Positions 1 through 12,072 of a DNA stretch of 64,000 nucleotides are shown here, in pieces (position 1 is the first letter of the stretch; each line of letters opens with the position of its first letter). The stretch lies in NCBI GenBank assembly GCA_028023455.1, contig JAQFVV010000012.1, positions 12,346,864-12,410,863 on the forward strand, read 5' to 3'. Under the pieces are notes generated by a model that saw only the letters and a program-made list of their open reading frames with translations, was not told the origin of the DNA and ran no database searches. The position numbers and the translations under genes were made by a program. This DNA comes from Epiperipatus broadwayi (taxonomy: Eukaryota; Onychophora; Udeonychophora; Euonychophora; Peripatidae).

Positions 1-1160
1 TCTTTGCCAGTACTTCAGATTTGCTCATATATAAGCATTTGAGTCGTAGGAATATGTGGATTCATTTTATTCCTGCATAAATACTATATCTTATATTGGA
101 GAGAAAGTATTCATTTATTATTATTAACACTCGCAAAAGTAAATGCACAATTAGCTTGAAAGGCTTATATTTGAATGTAAGCTGACTATTAGTAAATCCT
201 AGTAATGCATTAAAATAATTATTTCTTTAAATAATTATTATCATGTTCAAGGTTATAAATTCTGGTTTCATTGACACATACTTAAAATACAAATGCAGGT
301 AAGTAATTTTCCATGGTCAGACTTTATTAATATTTTAGCTATTAAAAATTTTTATTTGTTGAAACCATTATCATTTTATCTTTTAGTGTGTCAATATTCC
401 ATAAGCACCATATATATGTAAACATGTATATAGATTTCTAGTCAAAACTTATTAACATCTTCACAATCTTAAAATATTTCACTAATAAGTCATTATTATT
501 TTGAATCTTTGGCAAATTATTAATTTTATTTCTTGGCACTCACATCAAAAGTATACTTGGTATAATATTTTTAATAATTTTATATTCAAAGTTTATATGA
601 GTATTTAATATCTAGAATGGCAGAGTATGGAAATGTATTTACATATTAGATGTACACATATGTATATATGTACACATATGCATATACACTTTAACTTTAA
701 ACAAATAATTAAAAAATTTCTAGAATGCCATAGAAAATTGTATTTCAGTTGTTGCTTCAAAAATTTCAATATGATTACATGTTTGTCCCTCAGAGTAAAT
801 GTCAAGTTCTTATGTATCCTCTTGTCATATTACTTTTCTCAAGAATATCTACATGTATATAAAAACAACAAAAGAATAAGAGAACCAACTTAAGATCATG
901 GGAATATGTATATTATTTTTTTATTTCCACATTAATGAGGTCATCAGCTTAGATATTATCACTAATTTATAGCTCAACATCTACATTTTTATTTTAATAG
1001 AATCATTATTTCTCTTTTATTAGTTTCATGTTTTTTACAAACAGAATAGCTTCTCTTATAATATGTTTTTTTTCTGAATTCTGATGGAAGAATATATAAA
1101 AATAAAACAACAACAATGACCTATTTTAAAATATAAAAAAAGTATAGTTTCTAATTTTAA
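1..1160. other. AT-rich non-coding stretch, nothing recognised
   Basis: This stretch is very AT-rich with short low-complexity tracts. Two overlapping open frames of 66 and 88 codons (605-805 minus, 627-893 plus) are simple-composition chance frames opposite each other. They show no domain, signal peptide or repeat that would support a gene. I see no RNA gene or element boundary here. Confidence 0.6.
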
Positions 1161-1164
1161 AATA

Positions 1165-1985
1165 CTGTGTACTTTTTATGGCACTCCCTCTTAAATTGGG
1201 CATAATAAGACACTAGTTTCATGCCCAATGTACATGTTTTACACACCCAACTTTATCTGGAATGGTTTGAATATCATAATAGGCTTGATAAACACAAATA
1301 CCACATGAATCACAAAATACCATTTGATTTCCTCCTTCTGAATGAGATGTGTGGCAAATACAACAGATAACATCTTCATCATATTCAATACACATACACT
1401 TTTGTATCTAAACAGCATGCTGAATATTGTCATGACACTGAATTTTCAATTATTCCATCACTTTCCCCAAGGTCGGCTCTTCAATTGGTGACAGACCCAT
1501 TTTCTCATGCTCCTGATTGAGAGCTCTGACTAATTTGATTCTCATATCATCCAAATGATAGCTGCACAACTGCTCAGCTTTGTTGGCCATGTTATGAAGT
1601 TTGATGAATTTCATTAGAGAAAAATTCATTATATGTTAATCATATTAAGTTTTTTGGTAATTTAAATCTCAGACTTTTCTGATTTTCTGACAGTATTTAG
1701 ACAGACAGTAGAAATTCCTTCAGGATTTACATGTACTTGAACTCCTTTTTCTCATTCTTGTCTCCAAGGATCAGAAATAAGCTAATATTAAGCTGGATGA
1801 AGCTGTTCAGAGTCTGGAAGCTTCATTGCACTGATAAGATGTTTATGAAAAAGGTCTGCTGGTTTACTGTATATTGATCAATTATATACATATCCAACAT
1901 ATGGTTCACAATATAATCTTGAAAAAAATGTTGAGCCTTTAGTATCTTCACCTTCACTGACACTAATTGACATCTTTTGAATTTT
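1165..1985 (-). pseudogene. JADE-family PHD-finger protein, processed pseudogene fragment
   Basis: Reading the minus strand gives a decayed but continuous match to the N-terminal half of JADE (PHF15/16/17) proteins, which are scaffold subunits of HBO1 histone acetyltransferase complexes. In order I see LISAMKLPDSEQLHP (about 1780-1830), DPWRQE followed by a stop and EKGVQV (about 1740), a stretch like the enhancer-of-polycomb-like region (YHLDDMRIKLVRALNQ, about 1530-1560), EPTLGKVME (about 1455), then IEYDEDVICCIC and GNQMVFCDSCGICVYQAYY, which is the first half of the PHD finger (1270-1390). One PHD cysteine position and later zinc ligands are changed, and several in-frame stops and frameshifts are present. 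No introns interrupt about 820 bp, although animal JADE genes are multi-exonic, so this is an mRNA-derived copy. It ends within or just after the PHD finger. Family assignment is from memory of JADE proteins; the paralogue cannot be named. Confidence 0.8.
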
Positions 1986-2347
1986 TTCCATAATTGGTCT
2001 TAATTATCCTCCAGCTTGTGAAATCATTTGCTCACTGGGATGCCATGCTATTCACCTTCATACTTAATGATTGGATTAGAATGCCTCTAGCTTAATATAA
2101 TTTCTTTTTTGCACCTCACATTAAAAGATAATATTTTAAAAATTTTTTTGAACATAATTTTAATAATGATGTAAAATAATAATTTAAGCCTTCTACGTAT
2201 GTTCAATAACAAATCAGGCCATTTAAAGGTCGTATTTGAAATATGGTTAAAGAAGTAAAAATTAGCAATGCATTTATCTATACTTCTTTGGTACCATTGA
2301 GTAAAAGTACACCTCTATAGTAAGTGTTGAAAATAAAGCTATTCGCC

Positions 2348-3655
2348 ATGGGGAAAGAAAAGACTCACATTGATATTATCATTTTGGCCATGTCAACTCT
2401 AGGAAATTAACTACCACTGGTTATTTACAAATAAGAAAGAATTGATAAAAGGACTATTGAAAAGTTTGAAAAAGAAACACAGAAGATGTATAAAGGCTCA
2501 TTTAAATATGCTTGGGTATTGGATAAATTAAAGACTGAAGGTGAAAGATGTATTACTATTGATATTGCCTTGTGGAGATTTGAAACTCTGAAATTTTATA
2601 TTGCTATTATTAATGCTCTTGGACATCATGATTTCATTAAAAACATGATTACAGGAACTTTTCAGGCATATTGTTCTGTTTCAAAAATGGCAGGTGGTAG
2701 CAATGAATTTGAAGCTGGTTTTTCCAAAAATGAACAAACCAGAGAACGTGCTTTATTGGCATACACATTAGAAGTAAAGCAACTTATTGTAGGCATAAAT
2801 AAAATGGATTATGCTGAAACCTCCTTTTAGTCAATCTCATTTTGAAAAAATTGTGAAAGAAGTTTCAAATCATTAAAAAAATTCAATACTAATCCTAAAA
2901 CTGGTCTATTCTACCCATTTCTGGTTGACATGGAGATAATATGCTCGATGATAGTGTAAACATGACTTGGCATAAAGGTTGGGAAGTTAAAAAGAGCAAT
3001 AAAAAGATTTCTGGTAAAATTTTTCTTGAAACTTTAAGTTCTATTCAGCCACCCAACTGCAAAAACTCCTCATCTACCATTATAAGATGTTTATTTGAAG
3101 GCATTAATATAGTAGCTAAGAGTTGAAAATGGTATTGTAAAACCAGGCATAATGGGGACATTTTCACCAGTTGGCCTGACAACTGAAGGAAAATCTGTCA
3201 AAATGCACCAGGCAGCCATTGACTGAAATCTGTCCTGGGGATAGAGGTTTTAATATTAAAAAAATGTTTCTGTCAATGAACTGAAACATGGAGTTGTTGC
3301 TGGAGATAGTAAAAATGAACCACTTAAAAAAGCTGGTGATTTTCTTGCTCAGGTATTTGTCCTTACTTGCCTTGGACAAATTATCAATGGATACCCTCCT
3401 GTGCTAGATTGTCATACTGTTCATATTGCTTACAAATCTGTGGAAATTAAAAAAAATGTGATCACCATACTAATAAAACTCTTGAAGAAATTCCAAAATC
3501 TATTAATTCTAGTCATGCTGAAATTGTGGATTTAGTACTACAAAGGCCTTGCATTTGGAGGCTTTCTCTAATTTTCTGCCTCTTGTCAAGCTTGGTTTCC
3601 ACAATGTGAGACAGATAGTGACTATTAGTGTTATTAAATCTGTTCTAAACATTAT
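2348..3655 (+). pseudogene. eEF1A (elongation factor 1-alpha) processed pseudogene
   Basis: The reading starts MGKEKTHIDI at an ATG at 2348 and follows eEF1A, the GTPase that delivers aminoacyl-tRNA to the ribosome. Matching blocks include [56 protein letters not shown] (about 2630-2665), GEFEAG-like [41 protein letters not shown] (from 2944), [11 protein letters not shown] (about 3405) and the C-terminal VRQIVTISVIKSV (about 3605-3645). The P-loop region is destroyed: the GKST block is replaced and followed by a stop. Further stops and a frame change near 2830-2940 follow. Length from start to the C-terminal block is close to that expected for a 460-residue protein, with no introns, which marks a nearly full-length retrocopy. 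I see no clear poly(A) tail. It lies just beside the JADE retropseudogene on the opposite strand. Confidence 0.93.
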
Positions 3656-4147
3656 ATTCTTTTGAATAGAAAATATTACCTTCAAAACATTGTAAATTTA
3701 AAATCAATACATGCTCACATATAGACACTTTTACATGTGAAGATGTAATTTGTTATTTATTTATTAAAATCTATTAAAATATATCGATAAACAATGTTAT
3801 TTTAGCTCTATAAAAGAATGCAAGTTTTTAACGTTAAGTGCCTTTTAAAATAAGATGTCACATCTATTGCATATTATTTTATTACTTTCTTAAACATAAA
3901 AAGATAATCAATGCTGCATTATTTTCTTAGCAAGATTAAACAAAAACAAATTGAAATATTATTTGTATTTTATGAGTCTCTAATAACTTAAGATTAGACA
4001 TGATATCACCTGACAATTTTAAAAATAGTCCATAATCTATAAATCTATGACCTATAAAACTTTTTTTTTTATTCAAGGTCTGATCACAATGATAAAATGT
4101 ATATAAATATTAATTCTAATATTTTTCATGGATAACAGTTGAATTCA
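3656..4147. other. AT-rich spacer, nothing recognised
   Basis: This is spacer between the eEF1A pseudogene and the first foldback element. It is AT-rich with no open frame of note. No element end or RNA gene was seen. Confidence 0.5.
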
Positions 4148-4715
4148 TAGTATTACTTCCAGGATCTTCCATGTAGTAAAATTATAATAGTTAAAACAAC
4201 TGATATTTCAGTAAATATTTTCTTCAGAGCTTTATCTTTCTCAAGTCATAATAATGTGTGTAGTGAGATTTGAAAATTGTTATTTTTTATTATTTTCTCT
4301 TCATATTCAAATTTTATTGGTTAAGAAGGTTTAAAAAATATTTTATCCTCCAATAGTTTTTTCCAAATATTTATTGTTTTTTTTAATGGCAAAAGTTGAT
4401 TAGTATGAACAGAGACTGCTAAGGAAAGCTATAGAGATTTTTAAAAGGACCAAGAGCATAAATGGTGTGAATTGAAAAAAATTAACAATATTTGAAAAAA
4501 TCTATTGGAGGATAAAATATTTTTTCTCAACCAATAGAATTTGAGTGTAAGTAGAAAATAACAAAGGAAAAAAATAGCAATTTTAAATTTCACCAAACAC
4601 ATTCTTATGATTTGGGAAAGAAGAAACTCTGAAGGATATATTTGTTATTGTACTAAACTGTCAGCCATTTTAGCTGTTATATTTTTACTACATCGAAACC
4701 CTGAAAATAATACTA
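4148..4715. repeat. Long inverted repeat (foldback element), about 230-bp arms
   Basis: The left arm (4148 to about 4379) reappears inverted in the right arm (about 4487-4715), with a loop of about 107 bp. Matching landmarks are tatcctccaatag near 4345 against ctattggaggata near 4502, and attctattgg-type sequence near 4530 against the tattggttaag block near 4315. The outermost pairing is agtattac at 4148 against aataatact at 4707. The arms differ at many positions, so the element is old. No protein-coding frame lies inside and I did not find a clear target-site duplication. The family is unknown. Confidence 0.8.
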
Positions 4716-5100
4716 AATGTAAATATATATCTATATTGAAAAAATAAACTATTAATGCTGATAATAAATTTTATAAGTAATTATTATAAAATGTAGAAGT
4801 ATTTTCCTTTTTTATGACTATCAAATTTAAAAGGTTTTCCTGAAGATAGTTATGAAATTAATGGAAAATACTCTTGCATTTTATAATAATTATTTGGAAA
4901 ATTTATTAACACTGTAAATACTTTATTGTTTTATTAATATTTACAATAATAATCTATAATAGATATTTTGGTGTATATATATATAGTAACAGAATACATT
5001 TCAGCCAAGTTGACAATTTTTTTTAATTTTTTTTTTTAAAAAGGACAATATACTCCCCAAAAAAGTTGATCATTTTATATGCATATATTCACACTACTAC

Positions 5101-5852
5101 TAAATTGATAAAAAATCCAAGTCAGATATCATACGTTTTAAAAAACAAACTCTTAACAAGCTTCAAAAATATCCTCAACCCCAGACCGTGGTTTCTGCAT
5201 CTAGCATCATGAGCGAGGTGTTAGAGATTAAAAATACTAGAACTAGTCTAGCATTTTATCAATGCCTAACTATTGAGAAGAAAATCTGAAACTTTCAGAC
5301 ATTTAAATGTCCAAAAATCCAGCTATCTAACTCAAATAGCTGTATGGGACTGAACTAAATTCAGATACACCATATATTAATAGCTCTAGCAATATAAAAT
5401 CGCCAAAGCCTTAATAGCAAAAACTAAAATTAAATTGATAAAAAAATCAAGTCAGATATCATATGACCTAATTTTAATAAAGCTCATATTTATAAATGTT
5501 ATATATAGAGTATGTAAAAAAAAAACTCTTACAAGCTTCAAAAATACCCTCAACCCCAGACCGTGGTTTCTGCATCTAGCGTCATCAGTGAGGTGTTAGG
5601 GATTAAAAATACTAGAACTAGTCTAGCATTTTATCAATGCCTAACTATTGAGAAGAAAATCTGAAACTTTTAGACATTTCAGATTTTCTTCTCAATAGTT
5701 AGGCATTAATAAAATGCTAGACTAACTAGTTCTAGTATTTTTAATCCCTAACACCTCACTGATGACGCTAGGTGCAGAAACTGTGGTCTGGGGTTGAGGG
5801 TATTTTTGAAGCTTGTTAAGAGTTTTTTTTTTTTTTTTACGTACTCTATATA
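5101..5852 (+). mobile_element. FB-A foldback element, copy 1 (unclassified, 12-bp TSD)
   Basis: Three versions of one module are present: a direct copy from about 5143, a second direct copy from about 5525 (offset near 375 bp) and an inverted copy from about 5680 to 5840. The second and third pair as a near-perfect hairpin at 5503-5852. Landmarks are caaccccagaccgtgg at 5177 and 5560, and its inverse near 5790. The element is flanked by tcacactactac (5089-5100) and tcacactaatac (5853-5864), an 11 of 12 match that reads as a target-site duplication. No coding capacity is visible. The related element at 19431-20197 lies in the opposite orientation and has its own duplication, so this is a mobile family rather than a local rearrangement. 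Class is unknown. Confidence 0.78.
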
Positions 5853-5864
5853 TCACACTAATAC

Positions 5865-8800
5865 TTTATAAAAACCAAATAATAGTTGATTAATGAAAAT
5901 CAGTAATTATTTTCTCTATTTTTAGACTATGACACACAATTCTTAGTCTAGCTATTACCTAGTTAACTATTTGACGATTTCTTTTGTTCCCCTTAGTAAG
6001 ATTTTATGGAAATGCTCATTTTTACTAATGTATAAAATCTTTATTTTATTGCAAAACACAATAAGTTGGACTTGATTTTATTAAAATTTAATTTTATAAA
6101 TAAATAGTATTGTAAACAAAATCACATTTGACATTTTTAAATATTTAAATCTGAATGTATATCTAACAATATAACACACATGTCATCAACTAAGTTAATG
6201 TAAATATTCTTTCAGAAAATAAATGAAATGTTTTTTGTTTTTTTTTAGGTTTTTTTTTAAATGTGGATGAAGAAAGACATATTTATGATAGATCTATCAA
6301 GTTCTTTTTTAAAATCAGATATTTTCTTTATAACAATTATAATATTAAAAAGATTTTAACACCATATTGATTCTGACAGATAATGACATGCTGTTTCCTA
6401 ACATTATATTATGGTCAAGTTTATTAACTTTTATTTCTAAAAATAAAAGATATATGAATAAATTGAAAGTTTATATGTATATTTTTTGTTTTAAATAATT
6501 AGAGTATAAAAATAATCAAAAATACTTTATATAAAAGCAAGAAATCATATTTTATTTATACCAAAATCTTTGTTGAAAACTTAACTAGAAGGAAGTAAAC
6601 ATCCATAAGGCATTTTCTTTTTTGTTAAACAATGTGATTCTCCCTTAGATGTTAACTGGCTGTCAGTAATATAATGACCACTTCAGATTTATTTTCAAAT
6701 AAAATATCAATGAAAGTATTACTGGAAAAATTATATTATTAAAAAAAACCATAGATTGGTGAACATTAGAAATAAACAATGAAAATTTTGTAAAAAACAA
6801 GAAATCATGTTCATTAACTATATAAATAACTTATATGTGAATGTCTAAGAGAGATAAAAAGTTGCATATATTGACATATACACCTTTGGGTTAATCATTT
6901 TATTTTATTTTTACCTAAATCAAATATTCATTTTATAAGTTTTTTCTTTATTTTTAAATTATTATATATAATAAATTATTAAAAAAAAGTTTTATTCTAT
7001 CAATATATCATTCATTGTTCTAATAAGAAGAGAATAAATTTTACTTTTTGATCAGAAAAGTAGGCTATTTAAAAAAGTTCAAAAATAACCTTACTTTAAA
7101 ATGTTTGTTCAAAACTTTACTAAACTATATTAATTTATAATAATATTCTAATTACTTCTATGATGCATGGGAATATTCTAATTACTAATCAAAATGCAAT
7201 GCTTTTCAAATAAGATCCTAAGACATTTAACGCTTTTCAGAAAGGAATTTACTTTTATCATTTTAAAAACAATGTAGTTAAACAAAAATGTCATGAAAAC
7301 TAGAACAATTATGTTTTCAAAAACAAATTTATTAAAGAAACTGTTACACATAATTGGATAATAAACTTTATTATAACCTTTTTAAGGAAAGAAAGAATAA
7401 CTTATTGCTAAATTAATTAAAAATAAAGAATGTTTTAGAACTGATACTCAAAATAAAACGTTAATTTACTATAAAACAGTTTACAATATAAAAGGATATA
7501 TAAGCCAAGAAATTTTACATTGGAATACATAGTTTCCATGAAATGTAGAAATAAAATTTAATCTTGATTACAGGAATAAAGATGTGAAAGTGAAATTGAT
7601 GAAATATATATTTTAATAATAATTGTACATTACAATTTTTATTAATTAAATAGATATTAAGTAATTAAAGAATGATCTCATATATGTTAGTACTACATTT
7701 TAAATAAAGAAAAACGTTTTTTTAAATATATTATTATCTTATATGTAACTGAATCTGTAATCATGCTTATGTTATAGTATTACAAAAATCATAATAATGA
7801 AACAAATACAAAAAATATTGTTAATGATACATTTTTTTATATATAAAAAAAACTGTACATGCAATAGTTAGATTTCAATATATATGTTTATGTACAAGGG
7901 ACTTTACTATTAACTAATTTAATATCTCATTAAACTAATAACTCATATATGTATGCAAGTGATAATTTTTTGATTTATTTAATTTACTTCTACCAAAACA
8001 AAAGTGATGTAATTTATCCTATATTATCATTGCTTTTGGCACTAGTTTTGTTAATTAAAGTATGAATAATGTTGTTATATAAACCCTATTTCTGGAAATT
8101 ATAACAAACGGAACTATTGCCAATACATACATTATTTATTATTTTTCATTAAAAATTAATTAATATATCTTTTTAAAAAAATTGTCTTTGAAAATAAATT
8201 TTTAGATCCAATTTTATACCATCCATACCATTAATCTAATTAAGTGATCAAAGATGAATTGTATAGGTTTATGATTCTCATTATTTCTAGATTTCTACTT
8301 ACTGACATCTGGAAATAACATAATGGTCATTATTTATATGATATAGTATTTAATATTTTCCAAATTAAATTTGATGGTATCAGATTTTAAGATATATTTT
8401 TAAACACTTCCACCTATAAGTGTATTTGATTTTATTTATTAAGAAAGGAAGAGAGTTAGTAGTTTATAATAAAATGTGGAGTTCTTAAAAAAAATTCTGT
8501 ACAAATTGATTCCGAAAAAGTCATTATTATATCCCCATGACCAGCCATTTAAAAGAATATTCTTTCCTTCTTTTCTTGAATAATATTTATTAGTCAATAG
8601 TTCACCTAGTGTCGTTCTAATACTATGTGGAATCCAGAACTAGTATAATTGAATATGTCTCGATTAGTAGCTGTATTATGATAACCAATTGTCAAGAAAA
8701 AATCTCATTTAAAATATAAACTATTGTTGATACAAGGCTTATTCAAAGTGTTTACATGAATTACTTTATTTTTATTACTACTTTGTCATTAATTAGTGTC

Positions 8801-9426
8801 AGTATCCTTATACATTATTTAAACAAGTACAGTATTTAAAATTATGATGCGTCTAAAACAAAAAATTCTTAAAATATATTTTGCAAAATAAAATTGATTG
8901 CAAAACATATAAATCTGCTAAAAATAATGAAATAAAAGTAAATATCCATCCATACAAATATGATAAACTGTTAAATTAAAGATTCAAGCTATATTTATCA
9001 AATGAATTATATTAACCATGCTTAAGGGAGAAAAAAAACATTACATGTTTTTTATGTTGATATGATGTTGGTCTACTCCTGCCACAATTGAATAAAGATA
9101 ATTGAATCCAAAACATATATCCTCCACAAATTGTTTTATTTTTTTCAATTTATGACAATGTATAAAATATTAATACATATATATATATATCATTAAAATC
9201 AGTCAATACTTAGACAATCCCAATATCAATAACAATCAACAATACCAATTTGGCAACCCCTTTTAATAATAAAGGTGAAATCCCACCTTTATTTATGATC
9301 CAATAGGTTTATGTAGACATTAAAGATTGCAACTTGACTATAGAGATTGAAATTATTGATACAAAAAAGTTAAAATAAACCTTCTTATACATAAGTATAT
9401 ATATATAATCAAATATATATATATAT
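5865..9426. other. AT-rich stretch, no gene or element recognised
   Basis: About 3.5 kb of very AT-rich sequence with short TA tracts and poly(T)/poly(A) runs. No open frame passes as coding and I see no SINE boxes or inverted repeats of notable length. A small imperfect duplication of gaatattctaattac occurs around 7140-7185. Confidence 0.5.
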
Positions 9427-9778
9427 AATATTCAAATTTATATATATATATATTAAATACAGTAATATTCATACAATTTAACTTATTTTATTAAAAGTAC
9501 TTTTGGCTATATTCCTTTTAATCTTTGTCAATGTTGAATAATCAAAGCAAGACATCATTTCATAATTCCCATAATTTAATTCAGTTCTCCCACAATTCTG
9601 TTATTTAATGTGGGAGAACTGAATTGAATTATGGGAGTTATGAAATGATGTGTCATTTTGATTATTCAATGTTATATAGTTGACAAAGATTATAAGAAAT
9701 ATAGTCGAAAGTACTTCTAATAAATTAAATTATATGAATATTACTGTATTAAATATATATATATAAATTTGAATATTA
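9427..9778. repeat. Hairpin MITE-like inverted repeat, about 165-bp arms
   Basis: The left arm (9427 to about 9592) is repeated inverted at about 9610-9778 around a loop of under 20 bp. The inner stem pairs cagttctcccaca (9582) with tgtgggagaactg (9609). Outer pairing includes tacagtaatattcat (9458) against atgaatattactgta (9734). Arms are similar but not identical, with a few indels. TA-rich microsatellite lies at both edges, which hides any target duplication. There is no coding frame, as expected of a non-autonomous foldback element. Confidence 0.85.
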
Positions 9779-10529
9779 CATATGTTTTGGAAAGAATAGT
9801 CATCAAACTTAATTTATTATATATATATATATTGTAACAGTATAAAATATATAAAGTATACAAATGATTTTTTCAGGCTCCAGTTGGGATGTCATATTGT
9901 AAAGGTAAAAAATAAGAAATAAGTGATATATATAGCTCATGATGTTAAGCACTAAATTTTAATAGTATGAAGTATTCAAATGATAAGTCTAACACTCTGG
10001 GTACCAAATTATAATAATATAAAATTAAATATGTAATCAAATGACTTTGGACATCAAAATGTAATAGAATAAATAATTATCTTAATTTAATTGCATAGGG
10101 ATTAATAAAACATTATCTTAACCTTTACTAATTGTTTAGGCACTATAATGGCAAAATGTTATTGACAAACCATTTCAGATTAATTACTATTAAACAATGT
10201 GTGGTAGCATCTAAGTGTAACAGTATAAGTAAAAAAAAATTAATAAATGTGAAATCATATTTGCTTTCAAGAGAACTAAATATAATAATATTTATATATG
10301 ATAAAAAAATATTATTCAGACTCTTCTTGACTACTAAATATCATGTAATAAAATTATTTAATATATGTGAAAATGTTTCTATTTAATGTTTTGATTAGCT
10401 AATATTTTAATATATGAGTAAAAATATATACATTGAGTCTCTCAAAGTTTATATTAAAGTAGAGTATAAGCATTTATCTATGAATAATCATGAAATCCAA
10501 TTTAATTAACAAAATAAAAATTTATTAAT
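9779..10529. other. AT-rich spacer between two hairpin elements
   Basis: Nothing recognisable. An 84-codon frame at 10132-10386 begins with a non-ATG codon, has simple AT-driven composition and shows no domain, so I treat it as chance. Confidence 0.5.
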
Positions 10530-10775
10530 ATAAACAATAATAACATATATATAACAAAAAATTATAAATATAATGGCAATTAACTATTATATATAGTCTT
10601 CCACTACACAGAAGTACTTTCAGTTAATTCTTTAAACTGTCTCAACTGCCTTTAAATTTAATGGCAGTTGAAGTGGTTAAGGAATTAACAGAAAAGTACT
10701 TCTGTGAATTGAAAGACTCTATATAATAGTTAATTACCATTATGTTTATTATTTTGTATTGTTGTTACAATTGTT
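10530..10775. repeat. Hairpin MITE-like element, family shared with 57 kb
   Basis: The left arm (about 10530-10650) pairs with the right arm (about 10662-10775). The inner stem is caactgcc (10643) against ggcagttg (10663), and further out cagaagtacttt (10610) against aaagtacttctg (10693). The outer part pairs aactattatatatagtc with gactctatataatagtt. The right arm recurs at 57021-57140, including aaagtacttctgtg and aatagttaattaccat, which shows a dispersed family. No coding capacity is present. Confidence 0.8.
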
Positions 10776-11906
10776 TTTTTAATCAACAGACATTTTATTT
10801 GTATATATATAAAATTAAGAAGCAAATAAAATTATTCATTGTTTAGTAATTTAGTCCTAAATTAATTATCATTTATTTATTGTATCTGTTACATGGCTTT
10901 ATAAAGGTAATTAACATGTGCTGTTAATAATGATACACTAAGAAAATTCTAATATATATTAATATGGTATTATTTAGTCTAATATCCTATTTCAGCTGCT
11001 CTGTCCCATAATACTATTCTTTCCCAAATTCAAACCCATACAAGTCCATGTATATTAGCATATATTATCATATATTAATGTGTTTTAATGTATAAAAGTG
11101 TATATTTACGTATATGTGTGTGCATTTATATATTTGCATACATAGCATAGCAACACAATGAAATTATTTTTTCTTTAAGTTATTATGAAATTATAGTAGA
11201 AATTTACATTTATTCACATATAAATTTCAATTCTAGAAGTGTAAGAATTGCATATATAGCAGAATGTTTACAGAACCTAAATGTCATTTAAAAGATCACC
11301 TGTTTCTTGGAAATCTCAGGTCACATGCCTCTGGTTTAAATTCTAAAATAAATTTTAAGATAAAAGAAAAGGAGTCAAGCTGCACTATTTTATGAATAAC
11401 TTACATTTTGCTTTTGTCTTTCCTAAAGTTAATATAACTATGTTAAAACTTAAGATAAAAATTTTATAAACTGTAAACAAATTCATGACTTCTGCAAGGG
11501 GAGTCAAAGAGTTAGTATAAAAAACCCAAAAATAAGCACTAAGGTTCACTCGCTTAAATTAATGATTCAGTTGCTGCTGGAGGCTATACCTGATTTTACA
11601 ATGAAAGCCATCAGTTAGAAGGCAGAAAATTTCCCATCTTCCTTTGGAAGACTGGTCTGGAATAATGGAGAAGTTTGAGACTAACAGCTTGCCAAGAAAA
11701 CATCAGACAAACAAACAAGTGAAGAATGCCAGTGCCTAATGTCTTGAAGGATATCTCAGCTAGAAGTTCAGTAACATTTCTTCCTGCAAAGCTCTATAAA
11801 AATAAATCTAAAACTAAACTATTTTAATATTTTTTTAAGATATCTATAAGGTTGAACATTTATAAATTATAAACTTAAATGATTTTTTAACAATTAAACT
11901 GTATAA
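10776..11906. other. AT-rich stretch with one less AT-rich block
   Basis: Mostly AT-rich and featureless. The block 11505-11815 is visibly less AT-rich and has a more complex sequence, as expected of an old dispersed repeat or transcript-derived piece. I could not match it to a family and it has no open frame. Confidence 0.4.
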
Positions 11907-11919
11907 TTTAAATAATATA

Positions 11920-11982
11920 TTAAACAATTCAAAACAAAACAACACTCTCCATATAGTAGTGCCATCTTGTGCTGTTTAGTGG
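11920..11982 (+). mobile_element. FB-B interspersed element, short copy with 13-bp TSD
   Basis: A 63-bp insert carrying ctctccatatagtagtgcc and catcttgtgc, then the terminal block tagtgg. These are the two ends of the longer FB-B copy at 16933-17167, joined with the middle missing. It is flanked on both sides by tttaaataatata (11907-11919 and 11983-11995), a 13-bp target-site duplication. No promoter box or tail is evident. Confidence 0.75.
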
Positions 11983-12025
11983 TTTAAATAATATAATTGT
12001 AATAAATTTTCTAATGTAACTTGCA

Positions 12026-12027
<2 letters not shown>

Positions 12028-12071
<44 letters not shown>

Positions 12072-12072
12072 T
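12028..12072. repeat. (ATA)n microsatellite
   Basis: An uninterrupted run of about fifteen ATA triplets. It is perfect along its length, so it is probably length-variable. Confidence 0.97.

Noticed and set aside
605-893. Opposed open frames of 66 and 88 codons
   Set aside because: Both strands are open over the same low-complexity AT-rich DNA and neither frame has a domain or plausible composition.
10132-10386. 84-codon open frame
   Set aside because: It begins with a non-ATG codon, has simple AT-driven residues and lies between two MITE-like elements.
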